In this document: positions 24,123 to 35,113 of the stretch, piece after piece
Numbering within the stretch: position 1 is the stretch's first letter
How the letters are laid out: every line of letters begins with the position of its first letter
Source: Siphonodentalium dalli
Lineage: Eukaryota; Mollusca; Scaphopoda; Gadilida; Siphonodentaliidae
DNA: 64,000 nt
Assembly: GCA_032622095.1 (NCBI GenBank)
Contig: CP136061.1
Location: forward strand, 41,483,797-41,547,796
Direction: 5' to 3'
Position numbers and translations under genes: made by a program
Notes under the pieces: model-generated
What the model was told of the DNA's origin: nothing
The model's database searches: none
Seen by the model: only the letters and a program-made list of their open reading frames with translations

Positions 24123-24806
24123 AGCAGTATGTGACAGTAGCGATGGCACAGTAGGTGTGACAATTTATTATGGTGGAGTTTGTTGACAATTGGCCGTTAT
24201 AATTAATATGCCATAGCTAGCCATGTCGCCCGCTGCATATTCCCACAATGAGTCTTCCAAAGTTCGTTATAATAAGCCTTTTTATTGTTTTGGTCCTTGT
24301 ATATAAGTTCGCTTTGTTTATTCCAGATACTTTCTCTCAGCTGCATTTCCTCCCATAGTTCCGACACAGCTTCATCGGCCCACATGACAATGTTAGCGGA
24401 ATTATGCGTAGAACTAAACGTCGCAATATGAAAAACGCCATTGGGGAACTGTCTTAATGCAATTAATATAAGTAGATAAACATGCTTTGAGATCATATCA
24501 ATAAAACTTGCATGATATGTGAGTGAATTAGGGATTGCCAAGGTCAATCACAATTCTGGTCGATCGATCGTGCAATTATATATATCGTAGATAATACAAT
24601 GTAGCAAAATGTTATGAGTAGAGATCAACGTTGGTGAATCGCAATGGGTTAATTGGTCCAGTCGACTCATTGTGCGGAAACTCAGCGGACAACATGGCTA
24701 GCTATATGGCACTGAATTATGACGGCCAGTTGCCACCAAACTCCACCCTAATGAATTGTCACACCTACTATGCCACTACTATACTGTGGTACGTGTGTCC
24801 GCAGCC
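24123..24806. mobile_element. TIR element family A, copy 2
   Basis: The right end matches copy 1 (CTGTGGTACGTGTGTCCGCA). The left TIR is eroded. The interior matches copy 1 through GAATTATGCGTAGAACTAAA, GATCATATCAATAAAAC and GCAATGGGTTAATTGGTCC. It carries the better-preserved MADF-like fragment. Confidence 0.6.
24203..24385 (-). pseudogene. MADF/SANT-like DNA-binding fragment
   Basis: A 60-codon minus-strand frame with tryptophan-spaced helices: MWADEAVSELWEEMQLRESI, then IWNKQSELIYKDQNNKKAYY and NELW. This resembles the MADF/Myb-SANT-like fold, in which a WxxE..ELW..., a Ser/Leu-Tyr and a final LW mark the three helices. Such domains occur in host transcription factors and as the second protein of PIF/Harbinger transposons. 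It runs into TIR sequence at its C-terminus, so it is truncated. A homologous peptide with a stop is in copy 1. Function is inferred from pattern only. Confidence 0.4.
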
Positions 24807-26020
24807 AATATTACAAAAGATTATCTCTATTGTTTCATGTCTCAGGATTAAATTATAGGGAATCGTTTTATCTTAGGCATCGATAACATATAATATACAC
24901 TGTCATTCTGTTACCTATTTACATAATGCCCCACCTACTATAGATATGTGATATACACAAACTAACATAGCGTCGGTGGGTTTCTAAAACTTCGTACTTC
25001 AGGCAAATAAAATTGTTCAGAAGACAAAAAAGTGTACTTATCACTGGAACACGTATGGGCATATTCCAATAACTTTGCACAAGACCACTTTATATCACAT
25101 TTGTTATAACAGATACACTTTCATATTCAATTATTACGCCCTCGATGGGTGTTTTCTGTGAACGTGTATTTAATTGTCTATAGACCAATGGGCGAAATAT
25201 GATATAAAGGTACTTGGATATTTTCGTACGCGAACCATATGATTATAAATGTTCTTGAGTATTTTCGTACTTCGTACTAGTTTCTATTTCAGAGGGAGCA
25301 TCAACGATTCTGTGGCGATATATATTCACGTATCGCTTTGTGGTTATTTCGGCGGCGTCTCGACATGCTTTATTGAACCATGGCTTGTTAGCCGCATGCT
25401 AAAAAGTGCGCACCGAGTAAATGGAACTGGAAGTCGCGCATCAACCATTAGCGCACTGCGCGTTGTGTGTTTCTAACGTTCTTTAACCTGCTTTGTTGCC
25501 TTGTTATTTGAACATCTGTCATTTATTTTCACGTCACATAAATCGGAATGCTATCTACTATTATATTGCATGGTATAAGGAATTTAATTCGCACATGCAC
25601 CCTTCGAGCTGTTTGTTTATATCGCTGTTTAAAGTGTTATTTAACATCGTTTAGTGAATTTTTTCATTTAGTTATACGCGACAAATATCGGCATGCTATA
25701 TTCAAAATAAATTGGGATGGTAATTATTAACCAATTCCCACGTTAGTCATTTGTGCTGTTTGTAATTATTGATGTTTAGTGAACTTTAGTCTTGGTCACC
25801 AAACTGTTTTCTCATTTCGTTGTATGCGGCATATATCTGAGCTATGAATAGAGATGTTCCAACACTAACCCTTCACATTAGTTGTTTAACATACAATATG
25901 GCCTTATTCTGAACATCATTTTCATTTATGTGTGTGGAACAAATATCAGAATGCTATATGAATTGAAGAATGATCAGAAATTACCTCCCCTCCTGGGACC
26001 ATGTTGAATGTTTCCTCATG
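24807..26020. other. Intergenic
   Basis: No gene recognised. 24870-24910 resembles part of the F segment (ATCGTTTTATC, TAGGCATCGA, CTGTCATT.TGTTA). Around 25290-25410 two frames behind a TTTCTATTTCAG acceptor look peptide-like, but neither could be chosen. Confidence 0.4.
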
Positions 26021-26520
26021 GAGAGGGGCGGGAATATTTTAATTAGTCCTCATTGGACCATATTTTAATTTACCCTCATGGGACTATATTTTATTTACCC
26101 CCTCCCCCCAAACGGGCCATTGGTTTAATCAAAACTGATGACACCATATTTTAGTTTCAATTAACCCTCATAATGGGACCATATTTTATCTTTAATTAAA
26201 TCTCTCGTTACCACATTTTAATTGACCTTCATGGGATAATATATCAATAAACCCCTATGGGTATATTTTTAACCCTCGTGTGACCATATTTTAATTAACC
26301 CTTGTCAGTTATGGGATCATATTTTAATTAACAATCAAGAAACAATTTTTATTAACCATCATGTGACCATATTTTTGTATTAACCCTCTTGGTGCCATAT
26401 TTTATTTAACCCTCATGTGAACATATTTTAATTTACCCTCATCGGACCATATTTTACTTAACCCTCTCTGTATGTGACCATATTTTAATAAACCTTCATG
26501 TATTTTAATTAAAGTCACGT
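26020..26520. repeat. Degenerate 26-28 bp A/T-rich minisatellite
   Basis: About 18 diverged units of the form GGACCATATTTTAATTAACC followed by CTCATG. Confidence 0.8.
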
Positions 26521-26658
26521 GGCGGTTTGCGCTCCAAAATAGAAAAAATAATATTCGCTTTTGAAATTTTCCCCGGTGTCAAAACAGGTAGATAAATGCA
26601 CTAAATACCTTTCTACGACCAACATATGTCTCAAAAATACGCATTCAAGTCATGAAAA

Positions 26659-26877
26659 TTACAACAAAATGGTGGTGTTCCATTGTGGATGATGCAACCA
26701 CCGACAGCAGCGGAGGATTTCCGGGTGTATTCGTAAATCAGCTTCTCCAACGTCCTCTATAATAATCGGTACAAGATAAAGGGGTTTCAATTTGATTGCA
26801 TGTGTCCCTGCGAGAACAGTGGTCTCTGTTGACAAGAAGTTAATAATAGAACGGTCATCCTTCTTTATCAGAGACAT
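26659..26877 (-). CDS. Conserved coding fragment, inverted copy 1
   Basis: A 72-codon frame from ATG 26877 in the context GCCATGTC. Residues 7-25 (DDRSIINFLSTETTVLAGTH) are matched by the plus-strand fragment at 28951-29073, in which most changes are conservative. Preservation at protein level suggests a real exon duplicated in inverted orientation. The remainder (PLYLVPIIIEDVGEADLRIH) has no recognised domain. The frame ends at TAA with no poly(A) signal noted. Confidence 0.35.
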   Translation of the reverse strand: MSLIKKDDRSIINFLSTETTVLAGTHAIKLKPLYLVPIIIEDVGEADLRIHPEILRCCRWLHHPQWNTTILL

Positions 26878-27060
26878 GGCGATGGTGCGAGGGAGGTTTC
26901 AGAAAGGAACATAATATTACTAATATAATAAGTAATTATGTTGAGATGCATTTGTATTTAAATTTCAACCAAACATCATTATGGCAGTAAATTGCATGAT
27001 TTGCAGTATTTGCTGAATATATTTCTTTCTTATAGAATATAGGAATGGGTCGCCAAGTAT

Positions 27061-27551
27061 TAGATCACGTCATGAATTTAAACTCTGGGTAGCCGTACAT
27101 ATTATATTCAACCCGTTTAACTTTATATCATTGAACAAACAACGCAGTGATTATATTTCGTTGTTAATACTTGTTCATTAATAATATATTTGACAATAGG
27201 GGTGGTCACAACTCCATATTGCATGATCTGTGACTGTTGTGAGTCGACATCGAAATAAACATTCAATTGATTACCCGTGAGAAATGTCATGATTGTAAAG
27301 GATGCTAATCAAACTCGACTCAACAGGGTGACATATTTCATGCAACATCGAGCTGGGATCTTCGTGACCTATATACATGCATTGTGGAATAGAGTAATTA
27401 CTGAGTAACGATATTAGATAAGAAGTATATTAGCTGCACTGTTTTTTAATGTTACAAACTTTCCTGACTGAACATGAACAAGTTCAAATTATAGCTGGTG
27501 CAGAATTATCTCTACGGGCGAAGCCAGACAAGAGCTTCATGATATGATCTA
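27061..27551. mobile_element. Short relative of the 9-bp-TSD element
   Basis: Ends TAGATCACGTCATGAAT and the inverse ATCATATCATGAAG match the 486-2668 element imperfectly. The flanks are GCCAAGTAT (27052-27060) and GCTAAGTAT (27552-27560), an 8/9 TSD. Internal patches (CTACGGGCG, GAGCTGGGA) also match. MITE-like, no coding. Confidence 0.6.
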
Positions 27552-27560
27552 GCTAAGTAT

Positions 27561-28430
27561 CAATATAGTTTTTCACAATTTACTTATAAATTCGTTCATT
27601 GCATGTTTATATGTTGAAATCAACTGGAACGTAGCATTGGAACTGTTAATTATCTACTTAGATGAGCGGTTTTGACTACATATTTTTTTAAACACGGAAA
27701 GTAGAATATGTAAGCTTTATGTTCCGCCCTTCTTTATAAATTGAAAGTGCTGCTGTTATTATGGGAACGGCGTGTAAACAATGTAGACACATTTTGTGAA
27801 AAAACATTTAAAAAACATTTAATCCAATTCTACAACTGAAACCGATGGTGAGGATGCTGTTTTGGTGTTATTTTTCCATGTCTATGTTCTAACTATTCCA
27901 ATATCAAATGGGGTAACAGGTGTGATATAGCCATGTTGGGACAGACATTCTACATAATTATATGGTTTACGACTGAGCATTGTTTGTGTATATTTCATTT
28001 TATTACTAATTTGGCGACAGTTTGTGCACCTATCACACAAAGTCAGCATTCTTCGATACCAATTGTCATCATGCCATTTTGAATAGAAAATATTGCTCAT
28101 AGCGGATTTATCGGATTTTGGATATGTTGTAGAGGATATGTAAATGGAATAAAACCAACTTAGTCCAAATGTTTTCAAGGTCAAAACTGTTATCGACAAG
28201 TCTTCTAACTCAGAGGCAGGTGGTTTTAATTAAACTGATGGTGAAATAAAATAAACGAATTTTGAGTACTCCTAACAACTTATATGTATTGGTTGTGTCT
28301 ATATATAGACTCTAATTTCCACACGGACGCCAGGATGTCACCAGGGAAGTGACAGTTTCAATATCGTTCCATTTTCTTAGAGGTTGAACATATTTTCCCA
28401 ATTTTCATATCGGTTCTAAATTAGTGTTTC
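27561..28430. other. Intergenic
   Basis: No gene or repeat recognised. Confidence 0.4.
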
Positions 28431-28565
28431 TCTGGCTTCGGGGTTAACACAATATTTGATTCAAGTCGAGGACCACACCCAACAAAAACACTCAGGGGTA
28501 TCAGATATCGATTTTTGTAATCTGTTATTTTTCACCACCTAGATTGGAATATCTGGCGGCCTAAC
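28430..28565. repeat. Dispersed repeat, copy 2
   Basis: Second copy of the sequence at 18290-18425, same orientation. Confidence 0.6.
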
Positions 28566-28950
28566 AAATATTCGACGAGTGGTAATTAATAGCTTCTGAT
28601 AACTAAAGCGTCTTTTATGAAATGTTGCTGTGGTTGGAATCTGATGATAGGGGACCATCGAATCTGATAATGCACCTATAAGTTTAAATATCAGAATATT
28701 TTTAATTTATTTATTAGCCAGAATTTTCCAACTATTTATTGTTTTCAATCATGCTATCACCCACTACGCGCCTTCGCTGTGTCAATGGTGGGTAGTTAAA
28801 AAGAACTACGGAATTGAACTAACTGGAGTTTATCGATCAAACATATATATAGTGCCATGCTCAACTGTTATTGACTATACAAAATTGCGATTTGAGTATA
28901 TTTGAGAAAAATTAATGTGTTTCATGGATAAATGTAAATGACTAAAATCC

Positions 28951-29073
28951 ATGTTTACTTTGTGTAACAAACTGGAAAACCGTTCTATCATTACATCCTT
29001 GTCAACAGAGACTATTATTCTCGCTTGGACACATAAGATCGAACGGAAACACATTATCGCGAACGGAAAATGA
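28951..29073 (+). pseudogene. Conserved coding fragment, inverted copy 2
   Basis: A 40-codon frame from ATG 28951, containing ENRSIITSLSTETIILAWTH. It is the homologue of the minus-strand fragment at 26659-26877. Similarity stops soon after, and the frame ends at TGA. It is probably a diverged partial duplicate. Confidence 0.3.
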
Positions 29074-31796
29074 TAGAGACGCTGGGGAATCTTGGAAAAC
29101 AAAATACGTCACAAACATGGCAGTATCGAGAATGCAATTATTTCCGAAAACACACCAACGCTGACGGCATCACTCGGAAGATCGGCTGATTAGAAAAATT
29201 TAACCGGAACAAAGAAACGATATCAAATTTACGCAAAAATATATATAACTAACAGAACGCGTTTTTAGCGCTATATCGACGAATTCTCTCGGAAATATTT
29301 TACATAATTATGTATGTTTTGAGACCCCTCTTCTCGAATTAAGTGTACCTTCAGACGACCACGATACAATCGTAAGTGGAAAGATTTCCGTCGTAGGAAG
29401 TCACCGGAATATGGACTGCGCATGCCCACGTCAAAATCGTAGGCCATAAATTAATATCAAGCGCTGTTTTATTTTAGATGCGAAATCGTGGCGTATCCTT
29501 GGATACCTCCACTTGCGACGTAATCGCAGTCGTGTGTACGTACACATCGTAGCTGGAAATGACCGTAGGGTAGTCAATCACATGCTTTAGAACAACCTAC
29601 GATATAATAATGCACGTAACATCGCAATCGTCTGAACAAACTATCCACGATCTCGTCGGGCCCGATTCCTCCACTTATACATAAGTTTTAGGGTTCGAAT
29701 GAGCCATGTCCGTTTAACCCTCATGAGAGTTCATATTTTCGAAGTTGATATCAGGAGTGCATTACCTGAGACCACTCTTATATTACCATTACGCCCTCTT
29801 ATATGGTGTATAGTGGCAAGTATATCTGATCCTGCCGTAGGAGGTGTTGAACTAAATATGATTAAAACGTACTCGGCATTCGCGTAATTGGGTGTGCTAA
29901 ATGTGATTAGAAACGTACTCGGTGTTTGCGTACTTGAACCATGTATCGAAGATCGATAATGTTGGCCTGATTGTTATTCTGCATGCTATTTCATGCACTA
30001 TTCAGACCACTATTGCAAATGAAATTAGAACATGTATTTGCGTACTTGTATAGACTCAATGTGATTAGAAATGTACTCCGTGTTTGCGTACTTGAAACAT
30101 GTAACGAAGATCGAGAGCTTTTAACTATTATTCTGAATGTTATTGCATGCACTATTCATACCTCTATCTTTTCAATAGAAATTAGAACAAATAAAAAAGA
30201 AAAGTTGCATGCCAGCCGAAAACAACTCAAATGTCGTATAAGAGAACCGAGAGAAACCGATAGTTTAGTGTATTTGCGCAAGCTGGCAGCACGTCGACAT
30301 ATTAATAATAATTAATCAATCATCAAAGCCTTCGTCAATTTTTTGGCAATTAGTGGGTGGTTATTGGTGTATCAATGCAATGGCTGTTGGATGTTTGGCG
30401 ATGAACATTTCAACCAATTGGAACGTATGCGCCCATTGTGATCACACATCGTACGTGATGTATATGGCGTTTAAATATTTGAAATTAAACATTAGTTTGG
30501 CACGCCTGATTTAAAAATGTTTTCACATCCTTCCTCAACAAGTGCACAGTATACACACATAGAATACATATAACATATAATCAACTACATAGCCGTTACC
30601 AATATACCAATTTTACACAATCACAACATTAAAGCTGCAATATATGTTATATATGCCTAATATTATGATCTTGAGAGCGTTACGATTTCTGACTATGTTT
30701 TTCTTGTCACCTATTTTGCTGACGAGAAAACATGATTTTATGGTGTTACGACACTTCAGAGGTAAAACGTAGAAATCTGTGAAAACTAACAATTTAATTT
30801 TGACGATTTCCGCGGCTTTGTTGAAATCTGTCACTCATGATAAGGAGGACACGCCCTCCGTCCATTCCTCTTCAAAACAATCCAATCAGAATTATCCTAC
30901 CATGACCAGTTTCGAAAATAAAAATTACAAAGGCAATGATACTTAAAATATTGACGAGTTATCTGATGAACACATGTTGTGAAATAATTCAAGGGTTGCT
31001 AGGAAAGCCGCTAGAATGAGGGGTAAGTCCTAACCCACTGGTATGCATACAGGCGATGCCATTTCCTGGATACATATTGTGGAGTAAGTCACAATGACTC
31101 TGCAGGTATGTCAACCAAATATAAAGAAGATAATCGGTGGCATGGCGGCGGAATACTCAATTTGAAATTATGCTCACATTTTACGTAGCGCATGGTCAAA
31201 TGATAGCAATGGTGAAGTATCTTGCACATGGCCAAAATTGTATAAAGATAAAGTTATAAAACACCGCAATGATACTGTCAACAAAACTAACAAATGGATA
31301 TTAAATGGACTGCAACCCGATGCGTATAATACTGTTCAGGGTAGCAGGAAACTCCACGGGTAGTGGGGTAAGTCTTAAACCACTACCTGCACGTAAGCAA
31401 TGTCTAATATTGGGTATAGTTGAGTACATATAATGATGATAATAATTTATAAGTCAACCATATAAAAAAAAAATTATCTGATGAACCTTATGTAATCGAA
31501 CCCTTAGATTCCGATTTCGAGCCAAAATGAGAGCTACGACACTTCAGAAGCACACAGACGAAGGTAGTTATGGTATACATAATTATACAACACACACTCA
31601 CGAACACATATTCCTATAAGCATTGAAACTCTTTATTCTTAGTATTTCAGAAAAAAATAGAACGAGGGATGATCTCTATGGTTACATGTCGCAGGATTAA
31701 AGTGATTTGAAACACTTTGCATCAAATAGAAATAATGAATAATCTTGGTCAAAGTAGTTATTTTAAAAGATGTTATATCCCAATTGACAACACACA
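29074..31796. other. Intergenic with a local tandem duplication
   Basis: An imperfect ~160-bp duplication covers about 29895-30215 (ATGTGATTAGAAA.GTACTC and GAACATGTA.CGAAGATCGA). The second copy runs into a 114-codon open frame without other support. Two short related segments near 31015 and 31350 share GGGGTAAGTC.TAA.CCACT. No gene recognised. Confidence 0.4.
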
Positions 31797-31808
31797 CACA
31801 TCGTCATT

Positions 31809-31874
<66 letters not shown>

Positions 31875-31877
31875 TAT
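31797..31877. repeat. (TA)n microsatellite at the left edge of the F-PLE array
   Basis: TA repeat directly preceding F copy 1. The same tract type precedes F copies 2 (39067-39101) and 3 (48135-48165). Confidence 0.95.
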
Positions 31878-32587
31878 ATTAATGAAATGCAGTGACTCTC
31901 GATGTCGACATCTTTTTCGTTAGTTTATCGTCTATAGTTGAGTCCGAATCTAGAAGTAAATATTTACAATTGGGAGTAGTTCGGACGATGTTTTCTATGG
32001 AGTGCAATTGTCGATTTGCTTGAGATTTTCGGTGATGTTAATACAAACGCTACAACCTCCATTTGACATAGCGCCTGAATACTAACTTATCAGTTTCACG
32101 CACCCGAACGAGTCCATAATATGTCTTTAAATCAAATGGCATCGTTTTATCTGTGTAGGCATCGACCACACATATACGCTGTCATTATGTTAGTTAGCCG
32201 GATATCCGTTTAGCGTTGTCGGGATTAGGTTTGTATTGATACGATATGACATGCGTCAATGCATTGTCATCAAGCCTGGACATATTGTTGTTGACATTTG
32301 CAGAATGAGGTCCCCGGAGAGTGCATTTAGTTATGCTACCACACACAGCGGGCTTCCATCACCAAATTCACTCTTTGTGAACGCCGTTCTGCATAGGCTT
32401 CATATTCTGGGAAGCGAATAATTCCTCGTCCCCATATCGTCCCGATTGTACAAAGGCATATGCATGTACTCCCTACGCGCTGTTCAGTAAATACTAAACT
32501 ACGGCTATCGTGTCCAGTTTCTGATTTCGCTCAGCACATCCGGATTTGTTATGGATGAGGTATCGTAGATCAGAGTGTGGTCTGCAC
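31878..32587. repeat. F segment, copy 1 (710 bp)
   Basis: Starts ATTAATGAAATGCAGTGACT and ends GTGGTCTGCAC. Almost identical to 39102-39811 and to the two halves of copy 3 (48166-48702 plus 49620-49792). On the minus strand its right part contains the start of exon 3 of the gene at 48.8-50.9 kb, cut at the internal deletion junction. A 61-codon plus-strand frame is shared by the copies but lacks an ATG and other support. Confidence 0.9.
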
Positions 32588-32645
32588 CGGAACTGCACGA
32601 ACAGAAGCGACCTAAATCAAGCTTGTTCAGTGCGTTTCCAGGCTT

Positions 32646-33030
32646 AGGATAGGATAATTTATTTACAATATACATGAATTATACAATGGCAGAAATACAT
32701 AATAAGGTAAAGCAGTATATTGTCGGGGGTAGCCTAGCCCTATCGGGCTGTCTTCCTGCTGCCCCCTAAAACAGGTATAAATAATAGAATATATAGATGC
32801 TTGTATCCATATCCACGCACACGTACAGACTATAATCATATATGAAACTTTGTAGAATCCAGTACTTAGGGCATAACAAACACAAGTATTGGTGTGGTTG
32901 TGAGCCAATCCAGACGAGTTATAAGATCGAAAATGTATTATCTCTCCATATGAATGTTTTGAACTGTTCAGGTTTTCTAAACATATGACTATTTCCGTTC
33001 CAGTTCCAGTTCCAGTTCCATGGGTTTATT
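32646..33030 (-). mobile_element. Non-LTR retrotransposon or SINE 3' fragment
   Basis: 385 bp flanked by the 6-bp duplication AGGCTT (32640-32645 and 33031-33036). Read on the minus strand it ends GTAAATAAATTATCCTATCC, a short microsatellite-like 3' tail typical of CR1/RTE-type LINEs and their SINEs. Its other end has GGAACTGGAACTGGAAC repeats. Confidence 0.6.
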
Positions 33031-33098
33031 AGGCTTTACGACCGCGCGGCTACTCTAGTAGATTACTGCGCCAAGTAAAGTCCGAAACTCTCAGAGAA

Positions 33099-34451
33099 TT
33101 GGACTCGTCACGCCATGACCATCATAGACCTGGAGATGAACTACTTCAATTATTAGAACTTTCTCTTAAAGGGAATGACTTTGAATTTAATGGACGATAT
33201 TATTTACAGGTCTCCGGCTGCAGTATGGGCAAGAAGTTTAGTCCTAATTTTGCCTCAATTTTTGTTGCAGAGTGGGAGAAAGGCGCCCTGGCCAAATCTG
33301 ATAAACAACCATTAGCCTATTATAGATTCTTGGACGACATATTTATCATTTGGACTCATGGTCTGGATGAGTTTAGGGTGTTCTTGGACATCTTGAACAG
33401 TCATGACGAATCAATCAAACTCAAAGAATCAATATCGCAAACCAGCATTGATTTCCTTGATTTAACAATATTTAAGGGCCCACAATTTACATCATGCAAC
33501 ATTTTAGATACAAAACTTTTTACGAAACCAACGGATTCTCACCAGCTACTTCATCGTAAATCTTTCCATCCGCCAAAACTTTTCAATGGATTGATTAAAT
33601 CTCAAATCATTCGATATCACCGGAACTGCACGAACAGAAGCGACCTAAATCAAGCTTGTTCAGTGCTTTTCCAGGCTTTACGACCGCGCGGCTACTCTAG
33701 TAGATTACTGCGCCAAGTAAAGTCCGAAACTCTCAGAGAATTGGACTCGTCACGCCATGACCCAACATCGACTGAACCAACAAGGATACGGCACAACCGG
33801 CCGGTGTTGGGTAATGGTTCAGCCTCATTTTGTCACAAAAAACGATGTTACATCAATACAATAGGATATATCAATACTAGTAACACTTTCACCAGCGAAC
33901 AAACACGCATATCGTATCAAATGCATAGCGAACTTAATTGTGATTCTAAAAATGTAATTTACTTAATCACATGCAAAAGATGCCGTATACAATATGTTGG
34001 ACAAACAAAAACCTCTCTCAAAGTTAGAATGTCTAATCATCTTTCGAGTGTTCGCAAAAAACTCGACATGCAAATTTCCGATCATTTCAACTCATCTAAT
34101 CATGACATTAAATCCCATTTCAGCTTTCAGCCAATAGAACAGACACCAATTCTAGCCGACGAAGACCAAACCGATTCAATACGCCTAGAACGCGAAAATC
34201 ATTGGATGGGCGTACTTAAAACATATCTTCCGTTCGGACTTAACATTGACTACAAAGGTGTTTCTCGAAATTTCTTGTGCTTTCCTCTGATCTACAATCG
34301 TAGAAATGTTGAAATCGCAAACATTTTCAGAAAAAACTTTGCATTATTAAACACTAAATTGACCGAGCCTCTCGACAAACGGGTTATTATTGCCTACAAG
34401 AAAAATCCCAGTTTGAGAGATATGCTCGTTCGATCTAGACTCAGACCTTGA
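33099..34451 (+). pseudogene. Truncated PLE ORF2: RT core and GIY-YIG
   Basis: 450 open codons. The N-terminus is a rearrangement product lacking the first RT motifs and the catalytic Asp of motif A (SLDVESMYTN). Motif B (GCSMGKKFSPNFAS), motif C (FLDD), the thumb and the complete GIY-YIG domain are intact and almost identical to the full copies. No proper start codon. It carries G at 34046, the marker shared with the other truncated copy. It cannot encode an active reverse transcriptase. Confidence 0.85.
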
Positions 34452-34912
34452 TTAACACGCAGTTCAATTAGCTTTTTAGCAATTTCAACATCATTATCCT
34501 TTGTTTGTGCTCAACACAATATTTTATGTCAATTTCCGACACAACCTAACAAAATTTAGCTAGTTCCATAGAAATAATTACATAAGAAATCGGATAACCG
34601 ACCTGTGCCAGCGCTCTCCACACTTTCCAAATATATATTACGCCTGTGCCAGGGATATGATTTGTTTCTATTTACTTAACACATAATTATGTATTACTGT
34701 CTAATTGCGCGCTGTCACTAGGATTTGGATTAGGGACTTCCGGTAGCCATTACACAACCCATTAAGAACGCGCGATCTTGAGGAAACGTGAGCCTCGTGT
34801 CGGCGCCAAACATTTTGTAAGCATTGTGTCACTGTGTGCTTTACACACGAACATAGCTGTTGACACGTCTCTCGAAACCCTGAAGCACAATGTGAGCTTA
34901 TCTCACACGGGT

Positions 34913-34919
34913 ATATAAG
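34913..34919 (+). promoter_or_regulatory. TATA box in PLE leader, copy 1
   Basis: TATATAA about 195 bp before ORF1, preceded by a 6-bp hairpin (TGTGAG...CTCACA). Conserved in copy 2 at 43966-43972. It lies downstream of the truncated copy's 3' UTR, so the dimer carries its promoter internally. Confidence 0.5.
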
Positions 34920-34959
34920 ATCCACGGAAAAACTTAAACATTCGAACCTAGCTTGCTTC

Positions 34960-34984
34960 CTGAAGAAGGTAATTCTACCGAAAC
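34960..34984 (+). ncRNA. Hammerhead-ribozyme-like motif (weak)
   Basis: CTGAAGA, then a 4-bp stem GGTA/TACC with loop ATTC, then GAAAC. These fit the CUGANGA and GAAAC core boxes of hammerheads, which are known in PLE pseudo-LTRs. There is an extra A before stem II, and stems I and III and a cleavage triplet could not be confirmed. Identical in copy 2 (about 44018-44042). Confidence 0.25.
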
Positions 34985-35089
34985 GTTGAGGCAACTTGAC
35001 AGTGCGCTCCTAAGTACTTTTTTCATTTTATATCTTCGCGTTCCGTTCTTTGTGTATTATATGTTACTAATCATTACCTTTATTCACAG
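34969..35089 (+). other. Candidate 5'-leader intron of the PLE, copy 1
   Basis: A possible donor AAG/GTAATT at 34969, a branch-point-like TTACTAAT at 35064-35071, a pyrimidine tract and acceptor TTCACAG ending at 35089, 24 bases before the ORF1 ATG. PLEs are known to retain introns. Copy 2 has the same signals (acceptor at 44143). Confidence 0.4.
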
Positions 35090-35113
35090 CCAAAATTCAA
35101 GTCCTGGATCAAC

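Larger units (their letters stand above)
32588..34638 (+). mobile_element. Penelope-like element, 5'-truncated upstream copy of dimer 1
   Basis: Begins inside the RT thumb region at a CAC shared with F, is interrupted by an inserted retroelement fragment (32646-33030), resumes to about 33117, then jumps back to an earlier RT position and continues to the 3' UTR. The thumb segment is therefore present twice. A microhomology CCATGA(C/T)C marks the jump. The following full copy starts directly after its 3' UTR, the arrangement known as a PLE pseudo-LTR. Confidence 0.85.

Noticed and set aside
31717-31923. ORF with a long YIYIYI run (also 20406-20594)
   Set aside because: Translation of (TA)n microsatellites.
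32236-32421. 61-codon ORF repeated three times in the F segments
   Set aside because: No ATG at the start; repetition is explained by duplication of F, and the opposite strand holds the better gene model.
32646-33030. Treating this interval as a PLE-specific feature
   Set aside because: It has its own 6-bp TSD and LINE/SINE-like tail and is absent from dimer 2, so it is a later insertion.
34701-34994. Minus-strand ORF in the PLE leader (also 43755-44048)
   Set aside because: Lies over the promoter, intron and ribozyme-like signals; duplicated only because the leader is duplicated.
34960-35010. Confident hammerhead ribozyme call
   Set aside because: Core boxes are present, but an extra A precedes stem II, and stem I, stem III and a cleavage triplet could not be built by eye; kept only as a weak feature.
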